This document shows positions 9,809 through 19,850 of a stretch of 64,000 bases of DNA, in pieces (position 1 is the stretch's first letter; each line of letters starts with the position of its first letter). This DNA comes from Hermetia illucens (taxonomy: Eukaryota; Arthropoda; Insecta; Diptera; Stratiomyidae). Below the pieces are notes generated by a model that did no database searches, was not told the origin of the DNA, and saw only the letters and a program-made list of their open reading frames with translations. Made by a program: the position numbers and the translations under genes. The stretch covers positions 85,896,616 through 85,960,615 of the forward strand of contig NC_051850.1 of the NCBI RefSeq assembly GCF_905115235.1, given 5' to 3'.

Positions 9809-12540
9809 TTTTTTTTTTTTATGGATGGAGGTGGAAATCTTAGAAAGACGCTGCTACGCCAGGTTGCAGCAGTGTGTGGGATTCACACCCGCTAAAGCCA
9901 CCCCCACTCTTCCGCCCCTCCCCGCGGGACCACCGTGAAGTATTACTTCGCGGGGGAGGCTCTGGTTCGCTATACCAGCTCGTCCATGTCACGTCTCCGT
10001 TGCGCCGCCTTCCGAGCTCGATCCAACTCCAGGAGTTTTGTCTGCACCACGGCTACTGCCTCATTTACCGCCATCCAGTTTTCCTCCGACTTCAACATCT
10101 CTTCCACCAGGTTGGAGGGCTCGATGTCCGCCCCTAAGATGCTGTTCAACCTCCTTTTCTGCTGTAGAAATTTGGGACAATAGAACATACCGTGCTCTGG
10201 GTCCTCGAGTGTAGCACCGCATTCAGGACAGTTGGGAGACTCGTCCAACTCGAAGCGATGCAAGTACTTTCTATAGCCACCGTGTCCCGTAAGGAACTGT
10301 GTCAGGTGGTAATTCAATTCTCCGTGCTTTCGTTTGACCCATTTCTCGATACACGGGATCAATGTATGGGTCCACCTGCCCTTGTCGGAGTTATCCCATC
10401 GTTGTTGCCACTTGCCACACAACTCTCTCCTGATGGCTTTTCGGAAATCCGCATTCACCTCGGCTGGATTTGCCTTCCGTTTTTCGTAGAGCCAGTGTGC
10501 TTCGCTCGCTAGAAGATCTATAGGGATCATTCCTGCGATAACACACACTGCCTCCGTCGACGCCGTCCTAAATGCGCTGCACACCCTTAGCGCAATTGGC
10601 CGGTATGCCGAACATATCTTCCTCCGGTTGACCGCGTGGTTCAACGCTCCCGCCCAGACAGGGGCCGCGTATAGCAGGATCGACCTCACCACTCCCGCGA
10701 TGAGTAGCCTGCGACTATACTTCGGCCCTCCCACGTTAGGCATCATCCTTGCAAGGGATGAGCTGGCATTTGCTGCCTTTTCTCGCGCATAATCCAAGTG
10801 TCCCTTGAAACTCAGCTTGGCATCGATCATCACCCCCAGGTATTTGACAACCGATTTTGAGACGACCTCACGATTACCAACCCGGATGGTAACCGTGTTG
10901 TTCTTCCTACGGTTGGTAATGAGGACCGCCTCCGTCTTTTCGTCCGCCAGGTCCAGCTTGGCCATTCGTAACCATGACTTGATGGTATGAATGGCTTCAT
11001 TTGCATAAAGCTCCACGTCCTCGGGATGCTTTGCAATTGCAATTACCGCCAAGTCGTCCGCAAAACCAATCAGCGTTGTCTCATCCGGCACGCGAAGGCC
11101 AAGCACTCCGTCGTACATTATGTTCCACAGCAGCGGTCCCAATACAGAACCTTGAGGCACACCTGCTGTCACAATGTACTCCTTCGGCCCGTCGTCCGTC
11201 TCGTACCAGAGAAGTCTATCCGAAAAGTAACTCTCGATGAGCCGAGCCAAGTAGCTAGGAACACCCAGTTTGGCCAAAACGCCCTTAATCCAGCCCCAGT
11301 TGGCTGAGTTAAAAGCATTTTTGACGTCCAGCGTCACCAGAGCACAGCATTTGCCCATGGCCATCGCATTTCGAGCCAATTCCACGACCTTTGCTACTGC
11401 ATCGACCGTAGAACGGGCTCGCCGAAACCCATATTGCCGCTCTGAAAGACCACCCGCAAGCTCGATGAACGGGAGCAGCCTGTTGTATATCACCCTCTCC
11501 AAGATCTTCCCCATGGTGTCTAAGAGACAAATAGGGCGATATGAAGAGGGCACGCCGGGTGGTTTTCGAGGCTTCGGTAACAAGACCAGTTTCTGCCTCT
11601 TCCACTGGGCGGGAAACACTCCTTCCGCCATGCACGCTTCGAATGTGCTTGCGAACCACCTTGGTCTGGCCTTGAATGCCACCTTCAGAGCCCTGTTCGG
11701 AATTCCGTCCAATCCCGGAGCCTTGCTGTCCCCAATACGTCTGCAGATTTCCCAAAGTTCCTCTTCGGTAACATCAGGGATCGAGAAGACGTCCTGCTGA
11801 GCTGCCAGTTGGGGTTCTCTTTCGTCCTGCTCCTGCTGCGGGAAAAGAGTTGCAATTATTTGCAACAAGAGCCGTGGGCATGTCACCTGAGGTGATTTTC
11901 GCCCGCGGATCTTCTTCATTACAACTTGGTAGGCTGTACCCCACGGATTCGTATTAGCCTCCATGCAGAGCTTCTGGTAGCATTCCCGCTTGCTTCTCCG
12001 AATGGCCTTCTTAAGGTTGCTTCGCAGATCCCTGTATTCCTCCTCACGCTCCTGGTGCTCCGGCCTTCCTCTTGTCCTTTGGGAAAGTCTCCTCGCTCGG
12101 AGACAAGAGGATCTCAAGGCAGCGATCTCCGTGTTCCACCAGTAGTTTGGCCTCTTGCCGTGGTGCAAACGTCGTCGTGGCATCGTAGCGTCGCATGCTT
12201 CGGTTACACGCTGAGACAGCTGTGTGACCCTTTCCACCGCTGTTCCATCCGGATCATGGGCTCCCTCCAATGCGGCCAGGAATGTCTCCTCGTCGAAAGC
12301 TCCGATAGACCAGCCAACCGCCTTAGCCTTTCCACCTCCAGAGCGTCGTTGACTGCTTCCCCGGTTCCCAATGTGAAGGAAGATGGCCTGGTGGTCACTG
12401 TGGGTGTAGTGCTCACTCACTTGCCAAGCCATCCCCCTCACTAATGAAGTGCTAACAAATGTCAGGTCAACGATCGAACCCGACCCTCTTCCTCGAAAGG
12501 TGGGCACGCATCCAACGTTGAATGTAAGCTAGCAACGGAG
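9809..12540 (-). mobile_element. R1-clade LINE (family beta), 5' truncated, best-preserved LINE here
   Basis: Leftward LINE. The 3' end is the T-run at 9809-9822 (a poly-A tail in the sense direction) followed by a short GC-rich 3' UTR. The 5' end is cut inside the endonuclease, at the junction with the RTE-like LINE at 12535. The polyprotein frame is unbroken, so this copy is younger than its neighbours. Related copies lie at 15466-18030, 18078-18253 plus 35932-39800, 42500-43755, 45035-46430 and 48478-48990. Confidence 0.9.
9970..12507 (-). CDS. Endonuclease-reverse transcriptase (ORF2) of R1-clade LINE, uninterrupted
   Basis: 845-residue open frame. The first 50 residues are the end of the endonuclease (GSIVDLTFVS; YTHSDHQAIFL). 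The RT core has APGLDGIPNRALK near residue 270, RQYGFRRARSTVDAV near 360, AGVPQGSVLGPLLWN near 455 and GFADDLAVIA near 482, with phenylalanine in the YADD box. The C-terminal part contains HGELNYHLTQFLTGHGGY and a zinc-knuckle-like CPECGATLEDPEHGMFYC (C-X2-C...H-X4-C), then a basic coiled tail. R1-clade ORF2 proteins usually exceed 1000 residues, and what is missing is the N-terminal endonuclease. It cannot retrotranspose alone as it lacks the 5' half. The first methionine is internal. Confidence 0.9.
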   Translation of the reverse strand: MPTFRGRGSGSIVDLTFVSTSLVRGMAWQVSEHYTHSDHQAIFLHIGNRGSSQRRSGGGKAKAVGWSIGAFDEETFLAALEGAHDPDGTAVERVTQLSQRVTEACDATMPRRRLHHGKRPNYWWNTEIAALRSSCLRARRLSQRTRGRPEHQEREEEYRDLRSNLKKAIRRSKRECYQKLCMEANTNPWGTAYQVVMKKIRGRKSPQVTCPRLLLQIIATLFPQQEQDEREPQLAAQQDVFSIPDVTEEELWEICRRIGDSKAPGLDGIPNRALKVAFKARPRWFASTFEACMAEGVFPAQWKRQKLVLLPKPRKPPGVPSSYRPICLLDTMGKILERVIYNRLLPFIELAGGLSERQYGFRRARSTVDAVAKVVELARNAMAMGKCCALVTLDVKNAFNSANWGWIKGVLAKLGVPSYLARLIESYFSDRLLWYETDDGPKEYIVTAGVPQGSVLGPLLWNIMYDGVLGLRVPDETTLIGFADDLAVIAIAKHPEDVELYANEAIHTIKSWLRMAKLDLADEKTEAVLITNRRKNNTVTIRVGNREVVSKSVVKYLGVMIDAKLSFKGHLDYAREKAANASSSLARMMPNVGGPKYSRRLLIAGVVRSILLYAAPVWAGALNHAVNRRKICSAYRPIALRVCSAFRTASTEAVCVIAGMIPIDLLASEAHWLYEKRKANPAEVNADFRKAIRRELCGKWQQRWDNSDKGRWTHTLIPCIEKWVKRKHGELNYHLTQFLTGHGGYRKYLHRFELDESPNCPECGATLEDPEHGMFYCPKFLQQKRRLNSILGADIEPSNLVEEMLKSEENWMAVNEAVAVVQTKLLELDRARKAAQRRRDMDELV

Positions 12541-14500
12541 CGGAAGAATGCCGCATACCGAGTAATGTTGCATTCTCAAAGAACGCGGGCACGCGCAGAG
12601 ACTTATCACGAACTCCGTCGGGCGGAGAAACGATTTCACAGACGGAGAAAGGAAGCCTGCGAGAACCAACAAGTCTGTGAACTAGAAAAGTATAGGGAGC
12701 AACCGCACCAGGCGCGAAAATTTTACCAACAAATAAGCAGGATGGAGGCCTTATACACCTCGATGCTCATCCTGCCGAGACAAAGAGGGAAATCTGATTT
12801 CCGACCGAATGGCCATATTGGAACGATGGGTTGATTACTTTGATGAGCTACTGAACAACCAGAACATCGGCGAGTTGGAGGTCCCGCCAACTGAAGACAA
12901 CGGACAAATACTGCCACCACTAAGTTTAAGAGAAACAGTCCGTGCAATTCATCGTCTAAAAATTCATTAGTCGCCAGAAGCCTATGGAATTACAGCCGAA
13001 TTGGTTAAATATGGAGGCAACAAGTTACACCAAGTGGTTCATCAACTTGTGCTCATGGTAATTAATGCCTGACGATTGGCAACGAGCCGTTATCTGGCTC
13101 ATACATAAAAAGGGAGATATCACACAGTGCAGCAATTATAGAGGTATCACGTTGCTGAGTACCATCTACAAAATATTCTCCGTTATCTTGCTAGGCCGGA
13201 TAGCCCCATGCGCCCAGAACATCATTGGCCCATACCAAAGAGGCTTCACTCTAGGCAAATCAGCAACAGATCAAATTTTCTCTCTGCGGCAGGCGATGGA
13301 AAAACTATTGGAATATGGACAACAGTTGCACCATCTGTTCATCGACTTTAAAGCCGCCTATGATAGCATAGCCAGGGTAAAACTGTACACGGCCATGAGA
13401 GAATTCGGTATCCCGACGAAATTAATATGACTGACTAGGCTGACCCTGACCAATGTGCGAGGCCAGATAAAAGCAGCAGGATCACTCTCAAGACCATTCG
13501 ACATTAACAACGGTCTACGACAATGGGATGTCCTATCATGCATCCTCTTTAACCTGCCCTCGAGAAAGTGATCCGTTATGCTGAGGTAAATGCAAGGGGT
13601 ACGATCCTCCTTAAGTCCACCCAACTACTGGCCTATGCTGACGATATCGACAGCATCGGAAGAACCACCCGAGACGTACTAACTGCCTTCATCCAGATCG
13701 AGCAGGCGGCTACCGGCGCGAGATGTTGGGCTGCACATCAATGAAGGCAAGACAAAATATATGGTGGCAACGTCAACACCGAAGACGAACCAACCAACAA
13801 CATCAAACCGCACTGGTCAAACAGGTAGAATAAGGGTAGGAGGTTACAACTTTGAGACCGTTGACAATTTCCGTTATCTAGGGTCGAAAATCACAACCGA
13901 TAACAACTACAATGAAATCCGCGCATGGTTGTTGTCAGCCAACAGAGCCTATTTCAACTTACAAAGACTGTTCCGCTCGAAACGTCTCACCATAGGGTCA
14001 AAGCTCTTACTGTACAAGACAATGATCTTGCCAGTCCTCATGTATTCCTCGTAGACTTGGGTTCTTAGCAAGAAAAATTGCGAACTCTAGGCTGCGTTCG
14101 AGAAAAGAATCCTCCGAAGGATTTTTTTGGCCCCCTACATGAGGATGGACGACTCCGTAGCCTACACAATAACGATATCTACGAGCGATACCATGACCGT
14201 CCGGTTGTGGATAAAATCCGGCTCAATAGGTTGCGGTGGGCGGGTCACTTAATCCGTATGGATGAGGATGATCCCACCCGGAAAGTCTATAAGTGCAATA
14301 TCTATTTTAGAAAGAGAAGACGAGGCAGACCCTGCCTGAGATGGAGCGATGGCGTAGGTCAGGACGCCAGACAGCTTTTAGGGATATCGAATTGGTGGAC
14401 CTCGGCGCAAAACCGGGATGTCTGGAGTTCCTTATTGAGGCAGGCCTAGACCGGATACCGGTTGTTGCGCCGTTGATGTTGATGACCTATCGGTAGCGAT
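12535..14500 (+). mobile_element. RTE/BovB-like LINE, rightward, degenerate
   Basis: The order of motifs is that of an RTE-clade polyprotein. After the linker (RKNAAYRVMLHSQRTRAR at 12545-12600) come NYRGITLLSTIYKIFSVILL near 13135-13195, GFTLGKSATDQIFSLRQAME and HLFIDFKAAYDS near 13335-13365. A frame change follows in the YADD area (LLAYADDID near 13627). Then NFRYLGSKITTDNNYNE (13867-13917), LYKTMILPVLMYSS, DKIRLNRLRWAGHLIRMDED (14206-14265) and RGRPCLRWSDGV complete the C-terminus. Several stops and shifts. The 5' end abuts the truncated R1-clade LINE. Another copy of this family is scrambled at 59790-61480. Confidence 0.85.
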
Positions 14501-15075
14501 AAGCCAATCTCCTATGCTAGCAGAACACTGACCGATTCGGAGATTAACTATTCTTCCATCGAAAAAGAATTTGTGGCCATAGCATGGGCCACAAAATACT
14601 TTCGACTATATTTGTTGGTGCCGATGCTTTGAGTCGAATTAAACTCCCACAAAATAAGGTCAAATTAACATCAACGAAAACATCGACAACGCAAACGAGT
14701 CATTACAAGGTACTAGAGGGACAACTATACATTTTGCAGAGGAGAACTTGGACACTGGTATTCCCATTTTCGAACAACCCCTCAACGAATTTTCGCTCCA
14801 ACTTGTACTTGAAACTTCAAATAGAAGGTGGCAAACTACATTAAAAATGCCCTTCAGAAATAAGCAACGGCGAACAATCCGTATGCAGGAATTTACGGAA
14901 TCGACGATTATCGAAATTTTTGAAAAATTTATTCCTGCCAATCGATTAACAGCAATTTTAAGCTCAGATGAAACCTTTAGAGTCATTCAAGAGGTATACT
15001 CAAAACACTTCTCACATTCTAGCAATTTTAAACTTGTTAGATGTATGGAAACCCCTTGAAACCCCTTGAAGCAGC
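14501..15075 (+). mobile_element. Ty3/Gypsy retrotransposon fossil (pol fragment)
   Basis: Fossil of an LTR retrotransposon, rightward. The first part matches the RNase H region of Gypsy pol (ISYASRTL, then [10 protein letters not shown]). It is followed by a DALSRI motif and a region characteristic of the 17.6/297-type Gypsy lineage (VIQEVYSKHFSH near 14980-15018). No LTR, gag or integrase core is seen. It is a broken piece with several breaks and looks old. Confidence 0.7.
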
Positions 15076-15109
15076 AATTCCTCTTTTGGGAGACTCAATT
15101 CAAACTATA

Positions 15110-15465
15110 ACTAAAACAAACAAAACCAGGGTGTGTACATTCTTTTTTCATCAAACATAGTCATGTGGGGTATCAAATTAAAGGTCTCGGGCTTAGTTTT
15201 GACATTTGTTAGAAAAGTTGGCAGTGCGGGTGGTTGGAAGTGAGCATTTCTTTAACGAACCCATTCTCAGAAACTACCCAACCAAAAAATCTGAAAAAAA
15301 TCAGGAGGCTGCCTCTATATGGAGCCCTCCATACCGATATCGGTTTAAATAAAGTTAATTATAGTATATTACTATAATTTTTGAGGCCAAAGGGTATTCG
15401 TACATATTCATAGTGCCCCCTTCAACATTATTAAAATCGGTTCAATGTCTGTCTGTCTGTCTTTC
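15110..15465 (+). repeat. Dispersed repeat, copy C, ending in (TGTC)n
   Basis: Landmarks are TCATGTGGGGTATCAAATTA near 15160, AACCCATTCTCAGAAACTAC, CTGAAAAAAATCAGG and AGTATATTACTATAATTTTT near 15363. It ends with ATTAAAATCGGTTCAATGTC running into a short (TGTC)n tract at about 15446-15463. That tract is the point where LINE A begins. Confidence 0.65.
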
Positions 15466-18030
15466 TTTTTTTTTCATCGTTGGAAGGTGGAAAGGTTCAA
15501 AACCTACTGCTGGCTCCTGCCTTACAGTTATGTGAGACTTCTACTCACTAAAACCACCTTCTTCTTCTTCCACTCTCCCCACGGGACTGCTATAGGCATT
15601 GCATCGTGGGGCTGGATCAGTTCTTAACTGCGGTGCATTATTGTTCGCTCCCTTCTTTCTTCTCAGTTCTTCATGCCTTAGCTGTTGATGAATCATTTTC
15701 AGCTCAATTACCACTTGATTCCAAGCCTCCGTTGATTCCAACATAAACTCCACTATATTTCCAGGTGTTAAGCGCCTGTCTGCGATCGCTTCCAGCCTAG
15801 TTCGGTGTGCTGTAAACCTTAGGCACTCAAACACAACATGCTCCGCATTCTCAGCCACGTTACCACATCTTGGGCACCATGGTGACTCGTCGTGTCCAAA
15901 TCGATAAAGATAAGCCCGATAACCTCCATGTCCACTTAAAAACTGTGTTAGCTCGTAGCTTAGTTCCCCGTGATTCCTTTCCATCTTCGAATGTGTGGAA
16001 TGATACGGTAGGTCCAACGGCCAGTTTGTGCCATTTGCCATTTTGCGATGGATTCTCGCCGTGCTAGTTGCCGTCGAAGTACAATAGACTCACCGATTGC
16101 ATACATCTTGTCGTAGAGATGCCGACCTTCATCCGCCAAAATGTCTATGGGGATTGTCCCTCCCAGTACATATGCTGCTTCTCCTGATGTCGTTCGATAA
16201 GCACTTAGTCGAAACGCCATTCCTAGTTTTCCGCAGTTTGATTTGTTTTCCAGAACGGTTGTCCAAACTGGAGCTGCATAGAGTAGCACGGAACTAACTA
16301 CCTTTGAAATAAGACGACGTTGACTTTGTCTTGGTCCACCAATGTTCGGTAGTATCCTCGAGATCATTACAGCGATGGAAGATGCTTTAGTTGCAGCGCA
16401 CTCAATGTGTTTTTTAAAGTTGAGTCTTTTGTCAATCATTATTCCCAAATATTTAAGCGACTCTTGGTAGTAAATTATTTTTTTACCAACTTTAATTTTC
16501 ACGGTCGTGTCTTTCCTTCTTTTGCTGATTAGCACTAGTTCCGTTTTATGTTCAGCAAGTCATAGGCCAGACTTTTCAAACCAGGAATTGATCTCCCATA
16601 TCGCTTCATTTGCATAGATTTCGATCTCGTCTAAGCGTGTTGCGACTATTGTTACCCCGTCCGCAAAGCCAATAGTTGTCACGCTGTTAGGAGACGTAGC
16701 GTCTGCACTCCATTGTACATAATCAACCACAGTAAGGGACCTAAGACAGACCCCTGTGGTACGCTGCACGTCACTGGGAATAACTTCTCTCCATCGTCCG
16801 AGTCACAATATAATCATCTTCCAAGAAGAAATGCAAGAACGATGCGTATAATATACTTTGGAATCTTTAGTTTGGTTAGAGCCTTTACGATTTTCGTCCA
16901 CTTTGCAGTGTTGAATGCATTTTTTACATCGAGTGTCACCACTGCGCAGCATTTGTCATCTTGTATTGCAGCGCGAGCCAGGCCAGTCACCATGCTGATT
17001 GCATGCTTGTCGGTTAGGCCTCCTTCCTTTTCCGCAACAGCGAGCAGCCTGTTGTATAATACTCGTTGAAATAGTTTACCAATGGTATTTACCAAACATA
17101 TGTTTATATGAGAAGGGGTCTCCCAATGGTTTGCCTGGCTTCGGAATAAGTATAAACTTTTGCAGCTTCCATTGCTCGGGGAATTCTCCTTCTCTAAAGC
17201 ATGCCGTAAAAACTTTGGCAAACATACCTGGTGCTGACCTGGCTGACACTTTCAGGGCGATATTCGTGATTCCATTGAGCCCTAGCACTTCAGGAATTTC
17301 GTCGGGGTTTACATGAACTTTAGGCAGATTTGTGTAGTTCACATCCTCTGGGAATTTTGGACAGGTGGGGAGCGCTTGACTTTCAGTGATGACATTACAG
17401 ACCTGTCGGCGCCACCCCATAGATCAGAATCAGCTTCGGTACATATCCGCTTGAAATGTTCGGATTTGCTCTTCGTGATAGCTACTTGCAATTTTTTTGC
17501 CCGCGTTCTTGTATTGCATGTGTAGCTCAACGAATTCAGGTTGATTGCTTCTGTGCTGGGAGCATCTCCTAGCTCTGAGGCAGTTTTTCCGACATTCCTC
17601 AATTTCTAAATTACACCAGAAATTGGGATTGCGTCTTCGGAAAGCGCTACGCCGTAGCATAGAGGCATGCATGCCCGCTGCAATTTTTCCGTGACCTGTA
17701 AAGCTTTTTCTTGTGCGCTTCCCGATAATAATGTGTCATCTAGAAGTACCTCCTTGAACATTTCTTCATCGAATTTGTTAGACACCCAGCTCATCGTTAT
17801 TCTTTTTGGTGGCTTCATATAATTCCTACGCGAGGTTTGGAAGACAATAGCCTGATGATCGCTGTGTGTGTACTCTTCGCTAACATGCCACTGCAAGTCT
17901 TTGATAAGGGTGTCACTGACGAAAGTGAGGTCTTCTACCAATTATAATTCTCTCCTTCGGTATGTGTTGGCTCCCCCAGAGTTCGCAAGTACGATATTTA
18001 GACGCGAGAATGTCTCTTGCAGTAGTCGTA
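15466..18030 (-). mobile_element. LINE A: R1-clade LINE, 5' truncated, many frame breaks
   Basis: Leftward relative of the element at 9809-12540. Its 3' end is the T-run near 15467-15476 beside (TGTC)n. Readable parts are the C-terminal region HGELSYELTQFLSGHGGYRA with a CPRCGNVAENAEHVVFEC knuckle (15541-16041), the post-RT region SVLLYAAPVW (16270), the RT with TIGFADGVTIVATRLDE (16650), VVTLDVKNAFNTAKW (16920) and LGLNGITNIALK (17270), and the endonuclease end VEDLTFVSDTLIKDL with YTHSDHQAIVF (17850-17941). LNIVLANSGGANTYRRRE at about 17950-18005 continues the endonuclease. More than five stops or shifts. The 5' end is lost before the (TGTC)n at 18041. Confidence 0.85.
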
Positions 18031-18040
18031 GTAGTGGTAG

Positions 18041-18076
18041 CAGTGTCTGTCTGTCTGTCTGTCTGTCTGTCTTTTT
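18041..18076. repeat. (TGTC)n microsatellite between LINE A and LINE B
   Basis: About seven tandem TGTC units followed by a T-run. It lies directly between the truncated 5' end of LINE A and the 3' poly-A end of LINE B. A similar tract lies at the other end of each of these LINEs (15446-15463 and 39812-39832). Confidence 0.85.
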
Positions 18077-18077
18077 T

Positions 18078-18253
18078 TCTTTGTGTTTGTTTAGGGGGTG
18101 GAAATCCGCACCAGATTCTCTGGTACGAGCACTTCTCCGAGGGTCTCCTCTAGGCCTTCCTTCCCTCCACAAACCTTGAGCAGTGGAAGAATACATGCTC
18201 TGGGTCCTCTGGGACTCCATCGCAGTTTGGAAAATCGTGTGAGGTATCTAGTT
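18078..18253 (-). mobile_element. LINE B, 3' part (R1-clade), cut by the Polinton
   Basis: Leftward coding remnant reading DTSHDFPNCDGVPEDPEHVF and then FHCSRFVEGR, the C-terminal zinc-knuckle region of the R1-clade ORF2. The frame is continuous with the LINE sequence at 35932 on the other side of the Polinton, whose last readable residues before the junction are YRQYLFTFKL. The 3' end is a short UTR and an A-rich tail abutting (TGTC)n. Confidence 0.85.
18248..18253. repeat. Polinton target-site duplication, left (CTAGTT)
   Basis: CTAGTT directly before the left terminal repeat, matched exactly by CTAGTT at 35932-35937. A 6-bp duplication is the known Polinton/Maverick signature. Confidence 0.93.
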
Positions 18254-19245
18254 AGTAGTAAGGGTCCAATCAAGGCCTTGAATTTTAGTATGTGCGATAG
18301 GGATAGGATGCGGTGCTAGGCCCCGCCCTGAAATGTCCAATCACGTTGGATTTGTATGGGAAACGAGTGTATGTGGGAGGTGCTGTGTGTGTTGCTGGTC
18401 CCGCCCTGAAATGTCCAATCACGTTGGATTTGTATGGGAAACGGGTGATTTGTATGGGGGGGCCGGTTGTTTGTGGGGTGGGGCTGTGCAGGGCGATTGG
18501 TATGATTGGTCATAAGGGTGGTGTTGCAGCGTGAAAGTTGTTTTCTGTGTGATTTTAGGTTTGGTAAGGTAATTGTGAGGGTTTCATGTAGGTTTGCTGA
18601 AATATGTCTGTTTGGGTTGTGCTGGGGGGGTTTAAATGGGTTGGGGTGTGGTCTGGGGTTCCGCCTAGAGTTTTGCAGTTATGTTGGTTTCACGTAAGGG
18701 TGGTGTTACAGTGTGAAAACCGTGTTTTATAAAATTTATTTTCTGATGGTAAAACTTTTCATATAGGTAGACTTGGTGAAATATTTTCTGAAATCTATTT
18801 TTTGTTTCATAGTGGCCCCCCTAAGCATCGTAGCATAAAGAAAATGGTTTCAAAGAGGAATATTGATAAGACAGGTTTCCGACCATGATGGTGATGGCTG
18901 CTTGTTGCAGATTGGCTGGGTGGGAGGCGTTCGATCGCTACAATGATGGCTGCCTGTTGCTGCTTGGCTGGGATTATGGAGATGAGGCGTTGTGGTGTTG
19001 CCGGGTAGGGTTATTTTGGGTGGAAAATTGTGTGGAGGGTGAGTAGACGGAAGAAATGCTATGTTATTGTCTCGCTTTTATTTTCGCGGAGCATGCGGAT
19101 AGTAGAGCGGTTAGAAACTAGGTGGAAATTTGTGTGGAGGTTGGGAGAAACGATCAGACAGTATGTTACCGTGCCGCTTTTACTTTCGTAGAGCATGTGG
19201 ATGGTAGAATGGGTAGGATCTAGTGGCGGTAGTGTTGTCAATGGG
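18254..19245. repeat. Polinton left terminal inverted repeat
   Basis: Begins AGTAGTAAGGGTCC and matches the reverse complement of 34943-35931 throughout, with scattered single differences. It holds two copies of a 47-bp direct repeat near the outer end. Short open stretches inside it are not conserved as proteins and are not called. Confidence 0.95.
18323..18447. promoter_or_regulatory. Pair of 47-bp direct repeats in the left terminal repeat
   Basis: Copies at 18323-18369 and 18401-18447, period 78, differing at one base. Each contains the imperfect palindrome CCAATCACGTTGG within a CCGCCCTGAAATG...GTATGGGAAACG frame. The mirror pair lies at 35738-35784 and 35816-35862. The position near the element's ends suggests a role in replication start, terminal-protein or integrase binding, or packaging. 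This is inference. Confidence 0.75.
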
Positions 19246-19422
19246 ACTTTATCACTCGCCTTAAAATGCTCAGTCATTGAGTATTTATCTCAACCTGTTA
19301 GTATTTTTGAATAAATGAAACAAGTTCACGTATTTGGTTCAAAATCTTTATTATCATATTTTTACATTGGAAAACAAAATTATTTCCAATTGTGAAATAT
19401 CAATATTCCATTACCAAGTGAA

Positions 19423-19830
19423 TTAATGCATAGTGCATGTGGACGTCTGTTTTTTGAAGGTGTCATAAACCTTGTAGATATGTGTGAAAAATCCAAACAC
19501 GATAGCAGCTGCTAGTAAAATTTTCAGCGCACCGGATGAGTAATTTATGGATCTAGGTTTTGCCATTTGCACAGAAATGCGATCATGCGGACCGCAAACA
19601 TCTCGTCCATTAGCGAAAAGACAGGTCTGGGAAAGTCGTAGATGCTCCGCTTCGACATCTCTAGGTGTGTTGAGGGCGCTTATTTCCAAAGAACAAAAGT
19701 AACACTTAACATAGTCCTTCAGATTAGTATAGAAAAAACCGCTTTTTGCTAACTTGTGAGCCTTCCGCTCGTCAATATTTAAATGATTGAAAGTCTTCAA
19801 ACGGTCGTATTCACTTTTAAGGTTCAACAT
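19423..19830 (-). CDS. BIR-domain (IAP-like) protein with C-terminal membrane anchor, Polinton cargo
   Basis: 135-residue protein. Residues about 8-73 are a baculovirus IAP repeat: YDRLKTF at the start, LAKSGFFYT at 27-35, then zinc ligands C43, C46, H63 and C70 with the canonical spacing C-X2-C-X16-H-X6-C. Residues about 101-119 (ALKILLAAAIVFGFFTHIY) form a single membrane-spanning helix with a short basic tail, so the protein should be tail-anchored. There is no RING or second BIR. BIR proteins bind caspases or their regulators, so blocking apoptosis of the infected cell is the obvious inferred role. It is the gene nearest the left terminal repeat, leftward, just after the integrase. A poly-A signal (AATAAA, minus strand) lies near 19349. 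Base composition matches the rest of the element, so acquisition is not very recent. Confidence 0.9.
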   Translation of the reverse strand: MLNLKSEYDRLKTFNHLNIDERKAHKLAKSGFFYTNLKDYVKCYFCSLEISALNTPRDVEAEHLRLSQTCLFANGRDVCGPHDRISVQMAKPRSINYSSGALKILLAAAIVFGFFTHIYKVYDTFKKQTSTCTMH

Positions 19831-19850
19831 TTTGACTGAGACTGATAACC

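Noticed and set aside
18313-18697. Open frames in the Polinton terminal repeats (also 35633-35872)
   Set aside because: They arise from the G/C-biased direct repeats and appear in several frames on both strands, with no protein-like composition.
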